Of a stretch of DNA of 64,000 bases, positions 36,556 through 44,386 are shown in pieces. The DNA is from Dehalococcoidia bacterium (GTDB lineage: Bacteria; Chloroflexota; Dehalococcoidia; GIF9; UBA5629). Below the pieces are notes generated by a model. It made no database searches and was not told the origin of the DNA. It saw only the letters and a list, made by a program, of their open reading frames with translations. Within the stretch, counting starts at the first letter, position 1. Each line of letters begins with the position of its first letter. Location of the stretch: contig JBAZEK010000001.1 of the NCBI GenBank assembly GCA_041653995.1, forward strand, positions 868,001-932,000, read 5' to 3'. The translations under genes were made by a program, and so were the position numbers.

Positions 36556-37920
36556 TTATCCCAGGCCGCCCAGCCTCCAATCGTAAATCTTATAAAGGGC
36601 CTTGTATGCATTTATGCCGAGATACATCGCCGGGGCTGAGGGAACGTACAGGGCTTTCCGCCCGATCAGTACACTGTCTGTCAGATCGGACTTCTCGCAC
36701 GCCATCATGGCCGCTATTATCTTGCCTGCAAGCTGGGCCGGCGCAAGGCCGCAGCCGTTATATCCCGCGCTATAGTAAATATTCCCGTGTATTCCCGTTC
36801 GGCCCATGAAAGGTAGAAAATCGAGCGTAATGCCGATCAGTCCACCCCAGGCATGGGTCATGCGTATTCCCTTGAGAAAGGGGAATTTCTTTACCATCAA
36901 CTCGTACTGCCTTTGAAACGATTGATCCCGCCGGCTGTAGTCTTTCTCGTTGTTATAGTAATAAAACACCTCGTTTTCGTTGAAGACGAGCCGGTTGTCA
37001 GCGGTGAGGTTGCGGGCCCAGTAGAGATTTGTCGCGCCGAAAACGTTGCCCCTACCACCGGGATACTGGAATGCCTCCATCTGTGATCTACTTAGAGGCT
37101 CGGTAGTTATAACGTAGACATAGAGCGGCAGCACCTTGTAACGTAAAAGATTGAGCGGGTCGCTGAAGGCGTTCACTGCCAGGACGGCATCATCGGCGAC
37201 TACGCGGCCTCCGTTTGTGTATATCAGTATCTTGCGAGATGTGTTTGTGCCCGGTACCATGCGGATGCAGCGAGAATTCTCGTAAACTTCAACGCCTAAT
37301 GATTCGACGACACGCTTCATCTCGCGCAGGAATTTGACAGGATCCATGACCCCCTCGTTCGGATAGCGTAGGGCGGCCTTGATGTCCAGGCAACCGAACT
37401 GCTCACGAGCGCGTGTTCCTTCGTACCATTCAATGGGAGCATTGGCCTGCTCGCAGTCCTTCGCCTCCTCTTCAAGGCGTTTGGCCTGCGCATCGGTCTC
37501 CGCAACCATAAGCCTTCCGGCTCTATCGTAATCGCACTCGATTTTGTGCTCCCTGATCAACTCCTCAACGAGCTCAACGCACTGTTTCATAAGGTGCTGG
37601 AGCTGCATCATTTTCTCTGTTCCGAACTTCTTTCTGAGGTTGCTGTAGTTGTGGCCCATATTGCCGGCCACACCACCGCAGTTCCGCCCTGAGGAGCCGA
37701 ATCCGATATATTCCGCCTCCAGCACGATGACGCGTTTTCCGGGGAACCGCCGTTTTATGAAGTAGGCCGCAGCAAGGCCGGTGAAACCCCCTCCCACGAT
37801 GGCTACATCCGCTTCCTGGTCGCCCCACAGCATCGGGCCCGACCTATAAAGGTTGTCGAGCCAGAAAATGTCTCCGGGTACAACCTTCTCTTCCCTCATA
37901 ACCACTCTCTCTTTCATCAT
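36556..37920 (-). CDS. FAD-dependent D-amino-acid/glycine oxidase-family oxidoreductase
   Basis: About 454 residues from ATG 37920, which overlaps the stop of the gene upstream as ATGA. The GVAGN-type DAO fold is seen: AIVGGGFTGLAAAYFIKRR, then LEAEYIGFGSSGRNCGG. This is close to gamma-glutamylputrescine or methylated-amine oxidases (PuuB type). It lies in the block with the nitrilase-like gene and transporters, so oxidation of an amine or amino acid is likely. A Met 22 codons inside the long frame is an alternative start. Confidence 0.82.
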   Translation of the reverse strand: MMKERVVMREEKVVPGDIFWLDNLYRSGPMLWGDQEADVAIVGGGFTGLAAAYFIKRRFPGKRVIVLEAEYIGFGSSGRNCGGVAGNMGHNYSNLRKKFGTEKMMQLQHLMKQCVELVEELIREHKIECDYDRAGRLMVAETDAQAKRLEEEAKDCEQANAPIEWYEGTRAREQFGCLDIKAALRYPNEGVMDPVKFLREMKRVVESLGVEVYENSRCIRMVPGTNTSRKILIYTNGGRVVADDAVLAVNAFSDPLNLLRYKVLPLYVYVITTEPLSRSQMEAFQYPGGRGNVFGATNLYWARNLTADNRLVFNENEVFYYYNNEKDYSRRDQSFQRQYELMVKKFPFLKGIRMTHAWGGLIGITLDFLPFMGRTGIHGNIYYSAGYNGCGLAPAQLAGKIIAAMMACEKSDLTDSVLIGRKALYVPSAPAMYLGINAYKALYKIYDWRLGGLG

Positions 37921-38390
37921 TGGACTCGCATAAACACAAGAACGCAGAACGAAGCGCACCATAGCAGGGCGTAAATCCCGAGGCTGGGCACATTCATTGA
38001 GCTGAATTTATCGCTCAGCTCCTTCGATGTATTGCCCGCGAATATCTTGTGCTCGAGCCTGGCAAAACCGGAACCGTAAAAGACCAGTAGAAAGAGCCAC
38101 TGCGGTACTACCGCCAGTACCGGCATAACGCCAAGCTTTCCCGTGAATAAAAGAAAAGCGAGATAGGCAATGCCGGCCAGCATGGCGATTATGTACACAG
38201 AGTTGAAGATACGCGCAGATCTCCTTGTTTTACGGAACTGCACATAGCTCTTCCTGAACATCTCCGAGTTGCCGGTTTCAAAAAACCATGACTGGAACGG
38301 CCCGAGTAAAAGAAATTCGCCCAGCATCTGGCCGGCGGCCAGGCCGGCCGTAATTGCCGAAAGCAACCACAACAGTGAACCTGTATCCAT
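37917..38390 (-). CDS. Small membrane protein coupled to the flavin oxidase
   Basis: 157 residues with hydrophobic segments near the N-terminus (6-30), two in the middle (about 62-110) and one at the C-terminus (137-155). It has a charged middle stretch (SYVQFRKTRRSARIF). No family is recognised. The ATGA overlap with the oxidase gene downstream means they are co-translated, and it might anchor or assist the oxidase at the membrane. Confidence 0.6.
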   Translation of the reverse strand: MDTGSLLWLLSAITAGLAAGQMLGEFLLLGPFQSWFFETGNSEMFRKSYVQFRKTRRSARIFNSVYIIAMLAGIAYLAFLLFTGKLGVMPVLAVVPQWLFLLVFYGSGFARLEHKIFAGNTSKELSDKFSSMNVPSLGIYALLWCASFCVLVFMRVQ

Positions 38391-38415
38391 ACGCCCCTAC
38401 CTCAGCTATAGTTGT

Positions 38416-39675
38416 TTATTTATAGCAGGCGACTTCCAGATGCTGCCGCGGCAGTCCCTCGATCACCTGGCAACCATGTTCGGTGATGATTATCAGGTTT
38501 TCATAGTGGAACATGCCCGTCTTGCCGTCCCTGTGCCAACCGTCCATCATTCCGGTTACTTCCAGCTCCATGGCCATACCCGCCTGGAGGATCGTCTCCT
38601 CGGTATGTGAAAACACCGGCGGCTCATGGACGTCAAGGCCGATACCGTGCCCGACCATCTCAATGCAGAACATACCGTTATCGGTCTGCGTCTTGGCTAC
38701 GGCGTCGTAGACCACGCTGGCGGGAATACCGGCTTTGGCCACGTTGGCCCCGGCATCGAATGCCTTCCAGGCGATCTCCATTCCGCGCTTGTAATTCTCA
38801 GGCGTGGGGCCCACGTACACAAAGCGGCCCATGTCCGCCCAGTAGCCTTTGTACCTGCAGGGCATGTCGAACGACATGTAATCGCCCTTCTTGATGACGA
38901 TGCCGTCCCAGTGGCCGCCGCAGTCGATGACGCCCTCCTTCATATCGCCGCACATGATGTGGCCGGATTTCATCCAATCGGCGCCGTTCAAGGCCGCAGT
39001 CGACATGTAAATACGGAGCAGATCGTTCTCCGTCATGCCCGGCCTGTATCCGTCCACGATGGCGCCGAAGGCCTGCCGGTGCACGGCGGCTGCGTGGATA
39101 AGGCGGTCGATCTCCAGCGGAGATTTAATCATCCGGCATCCCCAGATTACCATGTCGCCGTCGACAAACTTGGCTTCGGGCAGTGAATCGATGAGCAGCT
39201 TGATATCGTTGTAGGGGCGGGGAATAAAACAGTGCGCCAGGGTGCCCATCTCGAGGCCGATCCTGGCCTTGCCGTATCCCATTTCCTTGACAACCTGGGC
39301 CACCTCGCGCGGGAGGCCTCGTTCATTCTGCGTCTGGTGCGCGTCCACCTGGCCGCGTATATCGCGTATCCAGCACTGGGCCTCGGCGCTCCACCTGAAG
39401 AACTCCGGTATGATGATGAGCGGCTCTCCAGTGACCGGGATGAGGGTGACACAGCACTGCAGGCTGGGGTTGAACCAGTGGGTGGAGGTGAAGCCTGCGA
39501 AATAATGGCAGTCCTGCATACTCCAGAGCATCAGCAGGTCGACGCCCTGCTCCTTCATGAGTTTCTGAGCCTTGGTAATCCTGGCACGGTGCTCGTCATA
39601 AGGAACATCCGCCAGATGCGGCGTGGGTCCGAATACGTCATACCCCTTCGGTTGCGGTGGTTTGTTGATTGTCAT
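38416..39675 (-). CDS. M24 metallopeptidase/creatinase-family hydrolase
   Basis: 419 residues. The creatinase N-terminal domain (about 28-190) is followed by the pita-bread catalytic domain. The metal ligands are in place: SFDMPCRYKGYWADMGR (two Asp), VGHGIGLDVHEPP (His), MELEVTG (Glu) and HYENLIII (Glu). It likely cleaves Xaa-Pro bonds or a creatine-like amide. AGGAGG precedes the ATG. It lies 47 bases downstream of the PLP decarboxylase gene. Confidence 0.85.
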   Translation of the reverse strand: MTINKPPQPKGYDVFGPTPHLADVPYDEHRARITKAQKLMKEQGVDLLMLWSMQDCHYFAGFTSTHWFNPSLQCCVTLIPVTGEPLIIIPEFFRWSAEAQCWIRDIRGQVDAHQTQNERGLPREVAQVVKEMGYGKARIGLEMGTLAHCFIPRPYNDIKLLIDSLPEAKFVDGDMVIWGCRMIKSPLEIDRLIHAAAVHRQAFGAIVDGYRPGMTENDLLRIYMSTAALNGADWMKSGHIMCGDMKEGVIDCGGHWDGIVIKKGDYMSFDMPCRYKGYWADMGRFVYVGPTPENYKRGMEIAWKAFDAGANVAKAGIPASVVYDAVAKTQTDNGMFCIEMVGHGIGLDVHEPPVFSHTEETILQAGMAMELEVTGMMDGWHRDGKTGMFHYENLIIITEHGCQVIEGLPRQHLEVACYK

Positions 39676-39722
39676 ATCTCTCCCTCCTGATTTATATTTT
39701 TAAGACATGTGGCTCTTATGTT

Positions 39723-41252
39723 TTAAATAGCTTTTGATGGTGTTTGTACTGTTTTCAATCTCTCCGGAATAATATCCCTCCTGAACACATCTTCTATCGT
39801 TTCGGCTTTCTTGATGATCTCGGCACTCGATCCGTTTACCAGAATTGTTGCCGGGCGCGGCAGCGCATTGAAATTGCTGGCCGATACCTCCTGGTAGGCC
39901 CCGGTATCCAGTATGGCGATGATATCCCCTGACTTCAGTTCAGGCACGCGCACCTCAGGGATCATGCGGTCACCGTAGCACGACCTTCCCACGATATCGG
40001 CGGTCATTACAGGTTTTTCCTCCGGCTTATTGGCCCAGATGAAGTCGTGCAGGTGCTGTTCGTACGCGCCTCCGGTGAGGAAGAAATAGGTCGTATCAAG
40101 CAGCACCCAATTCCATACGATGGGCTTTTTCTGGTGCTTGGTTTTCAGTACCGTGCTCAGATGTATCCCGGCGTTGCCATACAGGCTGCGTCCCGGTTCA
40201 ACCTGAAAATGCAGCCCCTTCATATTGAGTTTGTGCTTGAGCATCGCCTTCCTGAAGGACCCCATGGTTGCCTCAGCAAAATCTTCAATTGTGGGCGCCA
40301 ATTTTTTATTCGGCGTCCTTGTCAGGATCAACTGCATCACCGTTGAAAGCGTCTTGTACCTGGCCCTATCGCCGAGTATTCTCAAAAAAGCCATTATCGG
40401 GAAGAAGATCATAAAAAGGGGCGCGTCAAGCCTGTTCATCATGCGGCCGAAGGGGTCCCTGGGTATGGGGAATCCACCGCCGATGCTGACTTCTTTCGGC
40501 TCATAGCCGTCCCATTCCTTTTTCAAGGTGGCAATCAGCTTCACATATTGTTGCATCATGCCCTGCCAGTACCAGAGGGTATCATGATGCCGGCCGGTAT
40601 GAAGGTGAAAACCGACAAGCTCCACGTTCTTCATCTTAAGCGCCCGTTTGCCGAGTTCGATAACGTGCTCGGTGGGAATACCGTTTTTGTACGCCTGGGT
40701 CCCAAGGTCGATGGGGACCAATTCGAGCGTGAAAGCGGTGGGTCTCCATAAGTTGGGAAAGTCCGGACGGACCCGGAAACGGATCTTTGCCTTCATATTC
40801 AGTTCGTCGGCGACTTTCTCAACCAGGTCGAGTTCATCGACATCGTCCAGCGTTATGCGGCATCCAGATTTTATGCTGTTGCGGATATGCTCTTTATCCT
40901 TTCCACCTCCGTTTACAGATATAACCTCGGGATCTGCTCCCGAATCCAGCGCCGCCCTGAGTTCACCGGGAGAATACACATCGACCCCGGCCCCTTCCTG
41001 TGTAAGAATCATCCTGGTGGAAAGGGTCACATTAGCCTTGATAGCCGGCATAACAGTCACGCGGCCTTCAGGCCAGTTGATTTCAAACGCCTTCTTGAAA
41101 CGCCGGATATTGGAGCGCAGCATCTTTTCGGAGAGGACAAAGATAGGTGATCCGAATTGTTCAACCAGTTTCACCGCATCGCACTCCTCCACATACAGAC
41201 GCCCATCCCGGACCGACAAGCTCTCGTCAATTATTTTCGCTTCGTTGCCCAC
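39723..41252 (-). CDS. Fold-III PLP decarboxylase (LysA-like), enlarged
   Basis: 509 residues against about 420 in LysA. The PLP Lys 72 is in AIKAN, and GFHLHTG (near 214-220), GGG (258-260), EPGRSLYG (352-359) and GRSCYGD are the usual alanine-racemase-fold and C-terminal motifs. The gap between GGG and EPGR is 92 residues, about twice usual, and includes a hydrophobic FMIFFPIMAFL run. It decarboxylates an amino acid such as meso-diaminopimelate, a diamine precursor or a derivative. The GTG start follows AGGAGGT. The 22-bp palindrome at 41319-41340 lies in front. Confidence 0.82.
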   Translation of the reverse strand: MGNEAKIIDESLSVRDGRLYVEECDAVKLVEQFGSPIFVLSEKMLRSNIRRFKKAFEINWPEGRVTVMPAIKANVTLSTRMILTQEGAGVDVYSPGELRAALDSGADPEVISVNGGGKDKEHIRNSIKSGCRITLDDVDELDLVEKVADELNMKAKIRFRVRPDFPNLWRPTAFTLELVPIDLGTQAYKNGIPTEHVIELGKRALKMKNVELVGFHLHTGRHHDTLWYWQGMMQQYVKLIATLKKEWDGYEPKEVSIGGGFPIPRDPFGRMMNRLDAPLFMIFFPIMAFLRILGDRARYKTLSTVMQLILTRTPNKKLAPTIEDFAEATMGSFRKAMLKHKLNMKGLHFQVEPGRSLYGNAGIHLSTVLKTKHQKKPIVWNWVLLDTTYFFLTGGAYEQHLHDFIWANKPEEKPVMTADIVGRSCYGDRMIPEVRVPELKSGDIIAILDTGAYQEVSASNFNALPRPATILVNGSSAEIIKKAETIEDVFRRDIIPERLKTVQTPSKAI

Positions 41253-41318
41253 GTGAAACCTCCTCCCGATATCCTGGGTTAAAACCCTATCAGCTGAATT
41301 CTTTGACTACCCCATCAT

Positions 41319-41340
41319 CGAGAGCGAATATTCGCTCTCG
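41319..41340. promoter_or_regulatory. Perfect 22-bp palindrome before the PLP decarboxylase gene
   Basis: Starting at 41319, CGAGAGCGAATATT... reads identically on both strands for 22 bases. It has the same arms and spacing as the tetR palindrome at 42005-42026 (GAGAGYGA and TCRCTCTC). It lies 66 bases before the GTG of the decarboxylase gene and 13 bases after the tetR stop. No T-run follows on the minus strand, so an operator is favoured over a terminator. Confidence 0.7.
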
Positions 41341-41353
41341 TATATTAAAAAAA

Positions 41354-41992
41354 TTATATCCTCAGCAAATTCTTAAGCGCATTGAGAATTTTATCTATCT
41401 TCTGGTCCTCCGTCAGCCGTTTTGTTGAATCCCCGAAAAATGCGTCGAACCGCCGGGCATGGTAGTCGGAGACCAGCGAATAGCTGTAAAGCATAATATG
41501 GCTGTCTAACAAATGGGCAACCACGTCGATCCCCAGGCCGGCATCTATCTCCCCTCGCTTAACTGCCTTGCCGACCAGGTCCACAAAGAACATATTACCT
41601 TCGTATTCAACTTTTTCGGTGATAGCCGCGAAGCGGTTCATATTGCCTGATCCCAGGTCAGAATATATGGAAAGCATGTCCCTGTGTTTCCTGGTAAACT
41701 CTTTAAATCCATAAAGAAGGTTACGGACCGCGTCGATCAGGTTGTCCGTTTCATTTGTATACTTCAGGTACAGCTCCGCCATCATTACTTCAACACCGTA
41801 CTCCACACAGGCATAGAACATGGTCTCCTTGTTCTTGAAGTATTTGTAAAGTGCGCCGTTAGATATACCCGCCCGCCGGCAAATGGTTGAAATGCTGGCC
41901 GCATCATACCCTTTCTCGGCGATCGTTCTGATGGCGGAATTAAGGATGCGATGCTGCTTGACTACAGGGAGTTTCTTAAATGCCTCATACAT
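41354..41992 (-). CDS. TetR-family regulator of the amine/decarboxylase block
   Basis: 212 residues. The helix-turn-helix lies around 33-62 (AASISTICRRAGISNGALYKYFKNKE). The C-terminal half is a helical ligand domain. It sits upstream of the decarboxylase gene on the same strand. Palindromes matching each other lie over its own start site (42005-42026) and before the decarboxylase gene (41319-41340), so it very probably controls itself and that operon. The inducer is unknown. Confidence 0.88.
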   Translation of the reverse strand: MYEAFKKLPVVKQHRILNSAIRTIAEKGYDAASISTICRRAGISNGALYKYFKNKETMFYACVEYGVEVMMAELYLKYTNETDNLIDAVRNLLYGFKEFTRKHRDMLSIYSDLGSGNMNRFAAITEKVEYEGNMFFVDLVGKAVKRGEIDAGLGIDVVAHLLDSHIMLYSYSLVSDYHARRFDAFFGDSTKRLTEDQKIDKILNALKNLLRI

Positions 41993-42004
41993 AACAAACT
42001 ATCT

Positions 42005-42060
42005 GGAGAGTGACCGTTCACTCTCCGCGATAATATATTAAATTCTTATGGCTTTGTCAA
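42005..42060 (-). promoter_or_regulatory. Promoter and palindromic operator of the TetR gene at 41354
   Basis: TTGACA (42060-42055), 17 bases, then TATATT (42037-42032) on the minus strand, with an expected start near 42025. The palindrome GGAGAGTGA-N4-TCACTCTCC (42005-42026) covers this start. It is a classic autorepression arrangement, with the ATG 13 bases after the palindrome. Confidence 0.75.
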
Positions 42061-42069
42061 TACCCCGGG

Positions 42070-42735
42070 TTAGCGAACCGGCAGAAATGCATATCTTGGT
42101 GACGCTGCAATCTCTGCATACGTCCCGGGGGTCAATTCGACCAGTGTAATGTGTCCGAGCGAAGAGATCATCAGGTCACGCAGCGTATAGCGTTCCAGGA
42201 TTGTGTGATAAAACTGCCCTTCAAGCAAAAGAGACACGAAACCGTGAACCAGACTCCATACGTTGATGGCCTCCACGTCCGATGGCCCGGGCCGCAGCAG
42301 GCCCGCGGCCTGGCAACTTTCCACTATACAAACGAGCTGTGAGAAGCACTTATTGGACAACTCGACGAATTCGGAATAATCCTTTTCCCTCTCCAGCACA
42401 CTGGACAAGGTCACTTTGAAATGAGCCGAATCGCTGAGCGCAAACTGAATGTAGGCCCAGCTGGCTTCGATCAACTGCCGCACGGGTTTGCGCTTATAAC
42501 GCCTGATCACGCGCTCCGTATTCTCACAGATTATACGAAAGCCCTCCGTCGAGATGGCGGCGATAAGCGACTGCTTGTCGGCAAAGTGCGCATAGGGCGC
42601 AGTGTGACTGACGCCTGCCTTCAGGGCAACCTTACGCAGGCTCAGACCGCGAACGCCATCCCTGGAAAGGATCTCGATTCCCGCTTTAATCAGGGCGTTC
42701 TTCAGGTCACCGTGATGATATCTCTTGACCGGCAC
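42070..42735 (-). CDS. TetR-family regulator adjacent to the RuBisCO-like gene
   Basis: About 221 residues from GTG 42735, beginning VPVKRYHHGDLKNALI, which is the usual N-terminus of this TetR subgroup (helix-turn-helix 20-55, LSLRKVALKAGVSHTAPYAHF). A longer frame from ATG 42780 is open, but the 15 extra residues would be coded by the operator itself and lie upstream of the predicted transcription start (42735). The mRNA would then be leaderless, beginning at the GTG. Divergent from the RuBisCO-like gene, which it probably represses. Confidence 0.82.
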   Translation of the reverse strand: MPVKRYHHGDLKNALIKAGIEILSRDGVRGLSLRKVALKAGVSHTAPYAHFADKQSLIAAISTEGFRIICENTERVIRRYKRKPVRQLIEASWAYIQFALSDSAHFKVTLSSVLEREKDYSEFVELSNKCFSQLVCIVESCQAAGLLRPGPSDVEAINVWSLVHGFVSLLLEGQFYHTILERYTLRDLMISSLGHITLVELTPGTYAEIAASPRYAFLPVR

Positions 42736-42741
42736 GTGGAA

Positions 42742-42770
42742 ATAGTAATGTTTTATCTTGACAACGTCAA
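42742..42770 (-). promoter_or_regulatory. Predicted promoter of the divergent TetR gene (leaderless)
   Basis: TTGACG (42770-42765), 17 bases, then TACTAT (42747-42742) on the minus strand. Counting six or seven bases on gives a start at about 42735, where a GTG codon begins the conserved protein. No Shine-Dalgarno precedes it. Confidence 0.55.
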
Positions 42771-42793
42771 GATTGACCATTTATAATCTTGAC
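42755..42793 (+). promoter_or_regulatory. RuBisCO-like gene promoter and TetR operator half-sites
   Basis: TTGACA (42758-42763), 18 bases, then TATAAT (42782-42787): both hexamers are consensus. ATCTTGAC-AAC-GTCAAGAT (42755-42773) is a perfect palindrome over the -35 of this promoter and of the opposite tetR promoter. A third ATCTTGAC half-site (42786-42793) overlaps the -10. The predicted start is near 42794, 33 bases before the ATG. Confidence 0.75.
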
Positions 42794-42826
42794 ACTGTAT
42801 AGTTAAGGCTTGGAAAGGAGGGAGAA

Positions 42827-44134
42827 ATGAAGCCGGATGAATTATTAAGTCAACCTGTGGCGCTTCCCGATGGGATAGACTACGACGATTACATCATCGG
42901 GACGTATACTATCACCTATCCCGCGATATTTCCCGTACCGAAGCTGGCCCCGCTGCTGGCAATTGAGCAGAGCACGGGTACCTGGGTCCCCGTACCGGGA
43001 GAGACGCCTGAAGTGAGGAGAAACCATGTTGCCAAAGTAATCGGTGTGTATGAGCTACCCGATTACGAATTCGAGATTCCCGCCGGGGTACAGGATAGAA
43101 ACTGGATGGTACAAATAGCCTTTCCCGAAGTGAATATCGGGCAGCAGATCCCCATGATGCTTACGGCGGTAGTAGGCAACATCTCCATGGGAGGCAAGAT
43201 AAAGCTTGTAGACGTCAGGTTTCCCAAAAAATACGTAGCCGGATTTAAGGGGCCAAAATTCGGTATTGAGGGCATCAGGAAGTTGCTCGGCGTGAAAAAG
43301 CGGCCGCTTCTGAACAATATGGTTAAACCGTGCACCGGCTATCCTCTGGAGGTGGGCGCCGAGCTTTTCAAGCTGGCTGCCATGGGTGGCTGCGATATCG
43401 TCAAGGATGATGAATTAATTGCGGATGCTTCATTTAACTCAATGGCGGGCCGTGTGAAACGTTATATGCAGGTAGAGAAGCAGGTTTATGAAGAGACCGG
43501 TGAGCACACCTTATATACCGTTAATATATCCGATAGCGTGCCGAAGATCTTCGAAAACGCCCGGCGTGCAATCGAGCTGGGCGCTAATGCCCTAATGATC
43601 AATTACATAGCGGTCGGACTGCCGGTCATGCAGGCCATAGCCGAAGACCCCAGGATAAACGTGCCTATACTTGCGCATATGGATGTGGCCGGCGCCATGT
43701 ATATGTCACCCTGCCACGGCTTGAGCTCACACCTGGTTCTGGGTAAATTACCCCGGCTGGCCGGCGCCGATATAGTGGTTATTCCCGCTCCTTACGGCAA
43801 GGCGCCTGTGATAATTGAAAAATTTGATGCAGCGGCCAGGAATCTTACTTACCCGTTGTACAATCTTAAGCCGACCTGGCCGATGGCATCCGGCGGAATT
43901 ACACCCACTATGGTACCCCAGGTCATGCAGGAACTGGGCAATGACATAGTCATAGGTTCGGGAGGCGGCATCCACGCTCACCCGATGGGACCCGTATCAG
44001 GCGGCAAGGCCTTCAGGCAGGCGATCGATGCGACGCTCAAGGGTATTTCTCTGGAGGAATACTCTAAAACGCATAAGGAGCTTGCAGCTTCGGTCAAACA
44101 ATGGGCTGACCCGTTCAAGGGATTCAAGAAATAA
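42827..44134 (+). CDS. RuBisCO-like protein (form IV type)
   Basis: 435 residues with the RuBisCO large-subunit fold. LLNNMVKPCTG gives Lys 167 (Lys 175 of RuBisCO), but the following Pro-Lys is Pro-Cys. GGCDIVKDDE keeps the carbamylated Lys 193 and metal Asp/Glu. CHG has His 297. The loop-6 Lys 325 (YGK) and the phosphate-binding ASGG and GSGGG motifs are kept, but His 327 is missing. It is therefore a RuBisCO-like protein: an enolase/isomerase or carboxylase-like relative rather than CO2-fixing RuBisCO. AGGAGG precedes the ATG. A strong terminator follows; gene is monocistronic. Confidence 0.88.
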   Translation: MKPDELLSQPVALPDGIDYDDYIIGTYTITYPAIFPVPKLAPLLAIEQSTGTWVPVPGETPEVRRNHVAKVIGVYELPDYEFEIPAGVQDRNWMVQIAFPEVNIGQQIPMMLTAVVGNISMGGKIKLVDVRFPKKYVAGFKGPKFGIEGIRKLLGVKKRPLLNNMVKPCTGYPLEVGAELFKLAAMGGCDIVKDDELIADASFNSMAGRVKRYMQVEKQVYEETGEHTLYTVNISDSVPKIFENARRAIELGANALMINYIAVGLPVMQAIAEDPRINVPILAHMDVAGAMYMSPCHGLSSHLVLGKLPRLAGADIVVIPAPYGKAPVIIEKFDAAARNLTYPLYNLKPTWPMASGGITPTMVPQVMQELGNDIVIGSGGGIHAHPMGPVSGGKAFRQAIDATLKGISLEEYSKTHKELAASVKQWADPFKGFKK

Positions 44135-44202
44135 TCGGCATTAAAGGAACTTTCAGGTCATTCTTCCTTTAAAGCGCCCGACATAAAAATACGGATTTTA
44201 CG

Positions 44203-44232
44203 GGCTGCATGGATCACGCGATCCATGCAGCC
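44203..44232 (+). terminator. Rho-independent terminator of the RuBisCO-like gene
   Basis: GGCTGCATGGATC and GATCCATGCAGCC form a perfect 13-bp stem with loop ACGC, followed by TTTTATTATTT. It lies about 70 bases after the stop and is the strongest terminator in the window. Confidence 0.93.
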
Positions 44233-44280
44233 TTTTATTATTTCAAAAGATATGAATATATTTTGCCATCATGAAACGGT

Positions 44281-44316
44281 GTGAACACAGCGCTCTCCCA
44301 ATTGAGCTATCCCCAC
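44281..44316 (-). tRNA. tRNA 5'-half remnant (Ala/Val-type)
   Basis: On the minus strand, the acceptor GGGG, D-arm and anticodon-stem 5' side match the intact tRNA-Ala at 62261-62336: 20 of 20 bases across the D-arm, 8 of 10 at the anticodon stem and loop, and two bases missing in the acceptor (GGGGAT-A). The anticodon position would read CAC, so descent from a Val tRNA is possible. No 3' half follows. Confidence 0.75.
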
Positions 44317-44386
44317 AAGGTATCCGGCAAAAATAGTATACTAATGACCAATTTTGACGGCCTGATTACTCAAGTGGAGGTTATTA

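Noticed and set aside
41319..41340. Terminator after the TetR gene
   Set aside because: There is no T-run after the stem on the minus strand, and the motif matches the tetR operator.
42736..42780. N-terminal extension of the second TetR from ATG 42780
   Set aside because: Those codons overlap the operator, lie upstream of the predicted transcript start, and are not part of the conserved family N-terminus.
42827..44134. RuBisCO for carbon fixation
   Set aside because: The second active-site Lys and the His 327 equivalent are replaced, and no phosphoribulokinase or small subunit is near.
44281..44316. A second intact tRNA gene
   Set aside because: Only the acceptor 5' strand, D-arm and part of the anticodon arm are present; no T-arm or 3' acceptor follows.
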